64,000 nt of DNA from Bursaphelenchus xylophilus. Taxonomy: Eukaryota > Nematoda > Chromadorea > Rhabditida > Aphelenchoididae. The notes under the pieces are model-generated. The model searched no databases. It had not been told where the DNA came from and saw only the letters and a program-made list of their open reading frames with translations. Shown piece by piece: positions 57,977 through 64,000 of this stretch (position 1 is its first letter; each line of letters starts with the position of its first letter). A program made the position numbers and the translations under genes. Location: the NCBI GenBank assembly GCA_904066235.2, contig CAJFCV020000004.1, forward strand, positions 4,960,001 through 5,024,000. The letters run 5' to 3'.

Positions 57977-60012
57977 CTATCGATGACTTTTCTGCACTTC
58001 CTTATCTTTCCCATCCCAATTTTCTTCCGGATTTCCATTTATCCCATGCTTGTCATCATAGCCATCTTCAGTAAAGGTCAATGGATCCAATCCCTCGTCA
58101 GCTTCATTTGCGAATTCATCGACCGGGTTCCTATTCCATTCCTCGCATTGTCTCATGCACTCATCCAACCTCTCCAATGGATGAACCATATACATCTCCA
58201 CCCAACAGGGCGTGGTTGTTACTGTGCGCCGTCTGTATGAACTTCCCCATCCCTTGACGAAGCTAATTCGGACATGGCACATATTCTGGAAGGAATATTT
58301 AGATTATTTTAGATATTTAGGTAATTGGACTAATTAGAAAAGACCTTTAAAATCGAATCCGACAGCCATACAACGAATGAAATAGAGTAAAATAGCATAG
58401 TAGAGAAAACAAATAGAATGCTCATGAATTATTATTTATACACACCTGAAGGTCTCTCAATTGCTTGTAAGTCGAATTGTTTTTGAGATAAATGTCCAAA
58501 AGCTCTTCAAACCTCGTATCATTGAAGATCTGAATAACTTGTGCTAAAAACACAGTACTCGAAAAACAGAGTCGACTTACGTTGGGCTAATCGATAGACA
58601 GTAGCTTGGTCATCTCCAATTGAAACGGCATATAAAGGACATTGTAAGAAGAGAGGAGAGTCAGTAAGACATTGGAGATAAACTTCGGGCCCTCGGCGAG
58701 TCAAGCGGCAGCCATCGCCTGAAAAATACCAATACAATCACAATAGCGGACAAAATTCTGGGTTTGTTCTGGGCTTTGCCGATTTTGGTCAAATTAGACG
58801 GCGTCATCATAAGTAAAAGTAGTGAGTGGCATGCCTTACAGTAGCGTTTTACAAACGCAAGCATCGAAAGAAAAGCATAGTTTTTTTCGGCCCTCGGATA
58901 GGTTCCGTCGCATAACTTTGGCTGTGACCTTTAGAGCAGGGCCCGGAGTACCGAAAGACAACAATCTTTTGTCTCGACAAAATTTTTTTTTTTCAACATG
59001 GCATATAACTTTTCAACGTATTGCCATCAGTAGTCAACGTATTGCCATCGCCTGGGACAGTAGCTCTTCATCGTAATGGATTTCAAGTTCATACTGTCAA
59101 TGTTAGATCAATCCAAACCGAGGGAAAATTGAAGCAATTCAAGAAATCGTTGGAAACGAAAGTGATCAGCATGAATTCGACATCCCCCTATACACGACCG
59201 TTTGGGCGCTTCAGGATGAGATGGATCGTCGATGCTGGCAAGAATCATGGCCTCCGGTGGAGCGATCTTACACTGACCGGACAATAGAAACCATTATGAT
59301 ACACTCCATGACTTTTTGCATGTGATTAGCGTAAATAAATTGAAATTGAAATTTCCATCAGTAATTCCAAATATGGTAGCCATTGGGCAAAAACTGGTGG
59401 CCACAGTATCTTACGATGGCCATCGTAACTATCTTTGACCGTGTACAAGATAAAAATAGGTAATATCGCATACCTATTTGCCTCCTCGCCTTCTCTGCCA
59501 CTTCATTTCCCCCCACACATCCCTTGATTCCCAAGGAAAATCGCGTAGAATTTGCCGGTGTACATAATCCATCAATTATGATCTCATTTGTATACGCCCG
59601 ATAGGAGTTCAGCTGAAAATAAAGCGTCACTCATCGAGGAACAAACCCATGAATTCATCATGCCTGTCGAAATTAAACAACGTCGCACATTCATTAAGAA
59701 GAGCTCACCTTGTAGTCGAATTGATAATAATACATCTGACACCAGAAAGGCGAAGGTTCTTCTTCCATCAGCTCTCCTAATTCATCTCCAAAAATGTAAC
59801 CTTCCTAAAAAAAGATATCCACAACAATAAAAGCAACTTACATTTAGATGACAGATTGTTGGACACTTAAAGTTGGACGGCATTCTGGCCGCAACTTCGG
59901 CCGGGACAAACGAAGCTTCGGCCTTGGCCATCTTACCCAATTCGGTGATCCCGTTTTTCGGCCCATCATATTCTTTGTCCTCATGCTCAAAGCTAGAGGT
60001 TTTCGACAACAT
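57977..60012 (-). CDS. MH2-only SMAD protein (DAF-14-like)
   Basis: Six exons: 60012-59842, 59804-59709, 59612-59474, 58718-58581, 58543-58446 and 58285-57977, 316 residues. After 60 residues without an MH1 domain comes an MH2 domain: FWCQMYYYQFDYKLNSYRAY, then IIIDGLCTPANSTRFSLGIK, VYLQCLTDSPLFLQCPLY, VIQIFNDTRFEELL and CHVRISFVKGWGSSYRRRTV, then TTTPCWVEMYMVHPLERLDE. The L3 loop region (SFVKGWG) is of receptor-SMAD type. The C-terminus has no SSxS phosphorylation motif but an acidic tail of about 45 residues. C. elegans DAF-14 is also MH2-only, and this gene may be its relative. The pathway would be TGF-beta-type (dauer-like) signalling, by inference. The start is the first ATG after a stop. 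Confidence 0.87.
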
Positions 60013-60539
60013 CAACGTTGCATGCAGCGAAATCTTTAAAAATATCGTTTACTTTTCACGGCTGTTTTTCACCCAGAAGAAAAGCGCCCCTTCATCTTTT
60101 TATTTTTTGAAATGGGGGCGCAGCTCGCGGAGGCCACAAATTATCTGCTACTACAATAGTAAGTAAGCAAACGAACTGTTAACTCATTCGATGGTTTTAG
60201 GTGCTTTAATGTGCCTTCTAAGATAATTACTGGCCTGAAAAAGTTTTCTATTTTTAATATCAGTTACATCACACTTCTGGAGATACGGTACAATTTCTTC
60301 CTAAACATGTTCTGTCGTATAACTTGCCCCGCACTTTGCGCGCGTTTCATTCTTTTCTTCGAAAATTTTCACTTTTTGAAACGCGATGTTTGAGCTTTAC
60401 AACCAGCTGGCTGGCAGAAAAGTTGAAACGTTATGCCAATTATGCCAATTTTGTAGAAAAAAACAAAAAATAACTGAAAAAATAAAAGATTCTAACAAAA
60501 TTTTGATAACGGTTGGAAAAACAACACTTTTTGACCAAC
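60013..60539. other. divergent promoter region, SMAD and MRPS33
   Basis: 527 bp between the start codons of two divergent genes. No extra gene was recognised. Confidence 0.5.
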
Positions 60540-61088
60540 ATGTCGGGGAAGGTGTGGGCCTCCCACATAAACCATGCCGTGCGAGGTCTCAGTCAGCCCA
60601 CCGCTTATGGAAAACGAATGGATCGACTCTCAAATCGAATCTTCAATGAGGTAAACTTATTTTGTATTTTTTTTTTGTGATTTAGGTTTCAATAACATGT
60701 ACAACTGGCCAAACAATTATGAAATTAATCAAATTTTGTAATTGTTTGTCTGGTGATATAAACATGTTTTAATTATCCAATTTCGGTCCAAACGTAACCA
60801 ATGTCTATTTGATTATAGGTGGTTCGACCAACAGACACGAAATCTATGAAGGTGGTTCGAGTAATGTCAGCGCTGCCTCGCGAACAACATCCCGAAAAGG
60901 ATACCGAATATCACCCCAACTTGCCTATGTTTCACTATCTCACAAAAATGCTCCGGTTTCACGGTCTTTTCTTCGATGAACATGTTGTTTGGAGAGAAGT
61001 CCAGAACCAGTTGAAGATCCTTAGAGGAAAGACGGTCTTTCCTGTAATAGGACAGGGAAAGAGGGCCCAGATTCGATCCAAGAAATAG
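60540..61088 (+). CDS. MRPS33: mitochondrial ribosomal protein S33
   Basis: Two exons, 60540-60650 and 60819-61088, 126 residues. Family signature: RMDRLSNRIFNEVVRPTDTK followed by SMKVVRVMSALP, YHPNLPMFHYLTKMLRFHGL, and a basic C-terminus (LKILRGKTVF, GKRAQIRSKK). It is a small-subunit mitoribosome protein. The first residues MSGKVWASHINHAVRGLSQP are longer than in mammals. PNKP follows 160 bp downstream on the same strand. Confidence 0.94.
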
Positions 61089-61232
61089 GACTTTAGACAT
61101 AATTTCGTTGTTTTGATTCTTTTTTCATAGTAAATTTGTTGATGTTTGAAATGATTTGCGATTCCGTGTTGGATTTCCAGAGAACTATTTTGCTGATGTC
61201 ACGTAGAACGTGAATTGCATTGTTTTGACATT

Positions 61233-61248
61233 ATAATTCTTTAGAATA
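61233..61248 (+). promoter_or_regulatory. probable trans-splice acceptor before PNKP
   Basis: ATTATAATTCTTTAG ends four bases (AATA) before the PNKP start codon, with no upstream exon of its own. This is consistent with spliced-leader addition in a two-gene operon. Confidence 0.6.
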
Positions 61249-62709
61249 ATGTCAGGGTCTCCACCGAAAAAGATTGCAAAGACGGAGGAGCTTGCTCCCA
61301 TATTCTCCAAGCCAATGTCCTCGAAAGGTACATGGACAGAGTTGGGAAAGGAATTGCTGTTCTTCACGCCAGATGGTATTGAAAACCGTGAGAAGATTGC
61401 TGGATTTGACATGGGTAAGAATCCGTTTCCAGTGTGATTCTAAAGTCTAGATGGAACGCTAATAAAAACAAAATCTGGAAATGTGTTTCCTAAGAATCCA
61501 GAGGACTGGCAATTGTGGGATCACTCAGTTTCAAAGAAGATAAGGCAGGCTCATCAAGATGGATTCAAGATTTGTATCTTTACCAACCAAAAAGGGCTGG
61601 AGGTATGTCACCATTCTTTAACTAGCATTGTTTAGACGAAGAAGGTTAATCCTGCAGACCTTAAAAAGAAAATCCAGAAGATTTGTGGAGCAATTGGAGT
61701 GCCCATCCAAGCTTTTGTTTCTCCCGGGTCCAGCAAATTCCGGAAGCCGTCCATTGGAATGTGGGAGTTCTTGGAAAATGAAGGGAATGGAGGAGTAAAG
61801 GTGAATCGAGGTGACTCCGTTTACGTTGGGGACGCGGCCGGACGAATAAAGACTCCAGTAAGAAATTTATGCACTCGACGATACATGTTTTAGGAAAGAC
61901 CGAAGGCAGATCATTCATCCGCTGATCGTTTATTTGCTTTAAATCTGGGCGTACGATTCCAAACTCCTGAACAGTTCTTTTTGGATCAGAAAAGTGACGA
62001 ACCGTACAAAATGCCACCTTTCGATCCCAAGTTTCTGTTGGAAAACAGTAAACCCCAGTTTGAGCCAGGTATCGAAAGGAGTAATAATGTTTTGACATGA
62101 CTTTAGAACTGGAATTAAACAATCAAATAACTCAGATCCTCCTTCTGGTCGGATCTCCAGCTTCCGGTAAGAGCCATCTCAGTAAATGGCTTCAAGACGA
62201 ATACGGCTTTACAATTGTCAACCAGGATACCTTGGGAACGAAAGAAAAGTGTTTGAAAAAATGCAAAGAGTTAATCGAGGAGGGAGAGAAAGTGGTGGTT
62301 GATAACACAAACAGAGACAAGGCTACAAGGTAGGGGATGTCTGAAGTGCACCAGCCCAAACAGATGGTGCTAACCCTGTGTTTTCAGGAAGAACTACATC
62401 GATTTGGCTCGAAGACTGTCAGTTCCGATCAGATGTGTCAAGATGAACATTGACTATCCCCAGGCCGCTCATTTGAATACATTCCGAACTGTGATTGGAG
62501 CCGGTAAAGTGCACAAAGGAGTCAATAGCTTCGTCTTGAAGCAGTATTTCAATGCTTATCAGGTTACGAACGGTCGTCTACGTTAACTTTCTTTGGTTTA
62601 GGAGCCCAAAGAAGAGGAGGGGTTCGAAAAGGTTGTCACCTGTAACTTCGTCCCCAAATTTGAGAAGAAGGAACACGAAGAGATCTTCTTCCGCTATCTG
62701 AACGAGTAA
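61249..62709 (+). CDS. PNKP: polynucleotide kinase 3'-phosphatase
   Basis: Seven exons: 61249-61414, 61451-61602, 61636-61857, 61894-62068, 62107-62329, 62388-62562 and 62602-62709, 406 residues. The HAD-type phosphatase has the [13 protein letters not shown] motif (spanning the first intron), FTNQKGLE and [12 protein letters not shown]. The kinase half has the P-loop [30 protein letters not shown] and YFNAYQ. It repairs DNA ends by removing 3'-phosphate and adding 5'-phosphate before ligation. The N-terminal FHA domain of vertebrate PNKP is missing; only about 20 residues precede the phosphatase part, as in the shorter invertebrate forms. Confidence 0.95.
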
Positions 62710-62885
62710 ATGGCATTCACTGCAGTGCCGGTGGTACTGACTAAACTGTGAACCGGCAAATGTAAATTATACTAACTTATGAATAAACGAGACATAACAG
62801 GTCTTGAAACAATTCAGTCGCACTACGATACGATTTACTTAAGCACATAATAAGAAACGGCATATAATAGTTAATCACAATATAA
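62710..62885. other. short convergent spacer
   Basis: 176 bp between the PNKP and thioredoxin-like gene stops. Nothing further was seen. Confidence 0.5.
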
Positions 62886-63528
62886 TTAGTTGTAGAAGGC
62901 CTGCCATTCTTCGAAGAGAGCTTCGGCATCCCCTCCCTTCTGAGCGACCTCTGTACGGGCATCTTGAACAACAACTGTCCCATCGGGTTTAACCACCTTC
63001 AATGCGGGGATGGTCTTGACTTCATACTTGGTTAGGAATTCCCTAAAAATTTTAAAGGTTAGCAACAGAATTACACTTACTGGATATGAGGATCACCGAA
63101 TGGAAGATACACCCATTTGGCGTGGTGGTCTCTGTAATACTCAAGGAGATCTTCTTCAGAGCGGTCACGTGAAACCCACACAACTTCAAAGTCTTTCCCT
63201 AACTCCTGGAGCTTTTCGTAATAGGCCTAAAAATAAAAAATATATATGATTTTAGGTACTAACTTCCAGAAATTTACTCAGAGACCTTAAAAAATTTGCA
63301 CATACTAACCTTCAATTTAGGGGTGAAAGCACGGCATGGAGGGCACCATCCAGCCGAGAAGTAAAGGGCGACAACCTTCCCCTTGAGATGTTCTTCGCCA
63401 TTGACCTTTTTTCCATCTGGCAACACAACTTGGACACCTTTCAAAAGCTCGGACATTCTGTTGGCTGAGAAATGGAACTGAGATTTGATATGAAAGAGGG
63501 ATTGAGAACGGCGGAGTAAGGAAAACAT
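62886..63528 (-). CDS. tryparedoxin/nucleoredoxin-like thioredoxin-fold protein
   Basis: Three exons: 63528-63310, 63226-63081 and 63042-62886, 173 residues. The catalytic motif is [18 protein letters not shown], with the WCPPC redox site; the fold continues through [20 protein letters not shown] and the cis-Pro region [16 protein letters not shown]. This is the tryparedoxin-like group of nucleoredoxins, common in nematodes; the physiological substrate is unknown. There are two possible starts. From 63528 the first 24 residues ([20 protein letters not shown]) are Arg/Ser/hydrophobic with no acids and look like a mitochondrial presequence. From 63456, [10 protein letters not shown] gives the cytosolic form. 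I chose the longer one. Confidence 0.88.
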
Positions 63529-64000
63529 TTCACGAAATGATCAAACGGACGCAAAAAAGAGTGGACACAAGACCAAAGGGCGAAAGTTTAGACAAGTATG
63601 AGGAAACCGACTTCTGCTACACCTAGAAATACAGCTGTACAAAAAATGTATTCCAGGCAATAAAAAATCAAACACCAACACCAAAAACGGAGCGCAAAAA
63701 CAGTTTTTAGTGGGAAAATATAAATTTTTTGATGACAAATAAAAAAGACAAAGGGAATCGTGGAGAACCAAGAGAAGAAGGCCGTAAACGCTGGGAACCG
63801 TTTTCCGTACCCGTAAGAGTGTCCTTTTACCGAGCTATAAACATCAAAATATGTGTCAGATCCTAGGATTAAGGCCTATAATAAGCGCAACCTGTGCACA
63901 TGTGTCTACGCCGCACGGCAGAGAAAAAAGGGCGCCCAATTTCCAAGCAGGCGGAACATTCCAGCGAATACTAAATTCGGAGGGAGATTGACCACGCCCC
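63529..64000. other. upstream flank at window end
   Basis: Promoter-side DNA of the thioredoxin-like gene. A short open frame at 63541-63771 (-) lacks features. Nothing else was recognised. Confidence 0.5.

Noticed and set aside
1..64000. CRISPR arrays, operator/terminator structures or bacterial-type operons
   Set aside because: None seen. All genes have nematode introns and eukaryotic products; the only tandem array is the 21-bp repeat, which has no spacers.

Overview
The window is nuclear DNA of a nematode. Genes are small and packed on both strands, and introns are mostly 35-70 bp with GTAAGT/GTATGT donors and TTTTAG/TTTCAG acceptors. Several start codons sit 0-8 bases after a strong AG acceptor with no donor upstream, as expected for spliced-leader trans-splicing. 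The products are ordinary animal proteins. The worm-type repertoire (CaMKII/UNC-43, an MH2-only SMAD, MON1/SAND-1) fits a rhabditid-type worm outside anything I can place to species. Exon borders were worked out by hand from splice consensus, reading phase and family alignment from memory; for most genes the exon lengths sum to a whole number of codons.

Layout. 1-10.6 kb: TRM112 (+), an 803-residue nuclear-looking coiled-coil protein of unknown function (-), about 4.8 kb without genes, and a GT31 glycosyltransferase (-). 10.6-14.5 kb: gene-poor, with a foldback element carrying a 21-bp tandem repeat. 14.5-20 kb: a small two-helix membrane protein (+), an ABCG/White half-transporter (-) and cereblon (+). 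20-29.3 kb: four tightly spaced minus-strand genes, in transcription order NDST heparan sulfate sulfotransferase, U1-C, DNA polymerase epsilon subunit 2 and SLMAP; this is a candidate operon. 30.2-32.4 kb: a TIM44/MAIP1-like protein followed at 172 bp by BAP31 (+). 32.6-36.8 kb: PI synthase and UBE2H/UBC-8 (both -), separated by a 796-bp inverted-repeat element. 39-42.3 kb: GST zeta and MON1 (+), with hAT-type miniature elements between them. 42.9-51.6 kb: the CaMKII gene (-), with a cassette exon that splits the calmodulin-binding segment and at least two alternative first exons that would make kinase-less products. 51.6-58 kb: gene-free upstream DNA. 58-63.5 kb: an MH2-only SMAD (-), MRPS33 and PNKP (+, 160 bp apart), and a tryparedoxin/nucleoredoxin-like protein (-).

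Most genes are housekeeping (translation, splicing, replication, DNA repair, membrane traffic), mixed with signalling genes (CaMKII, SMAD, SLMAP). The most interesting signals are in the CaMKII gene: a hydrophobic-N-terminus first exon that would give an alphaKAP-like association-domain protein, and the long cassette inside the calmodulin-binding region. The mobile-element layer is also informative: TA-flanked foldbacks, an 8-bp-TSD hAT pair, and a tRNA-Ser-like box in a long palindrome.
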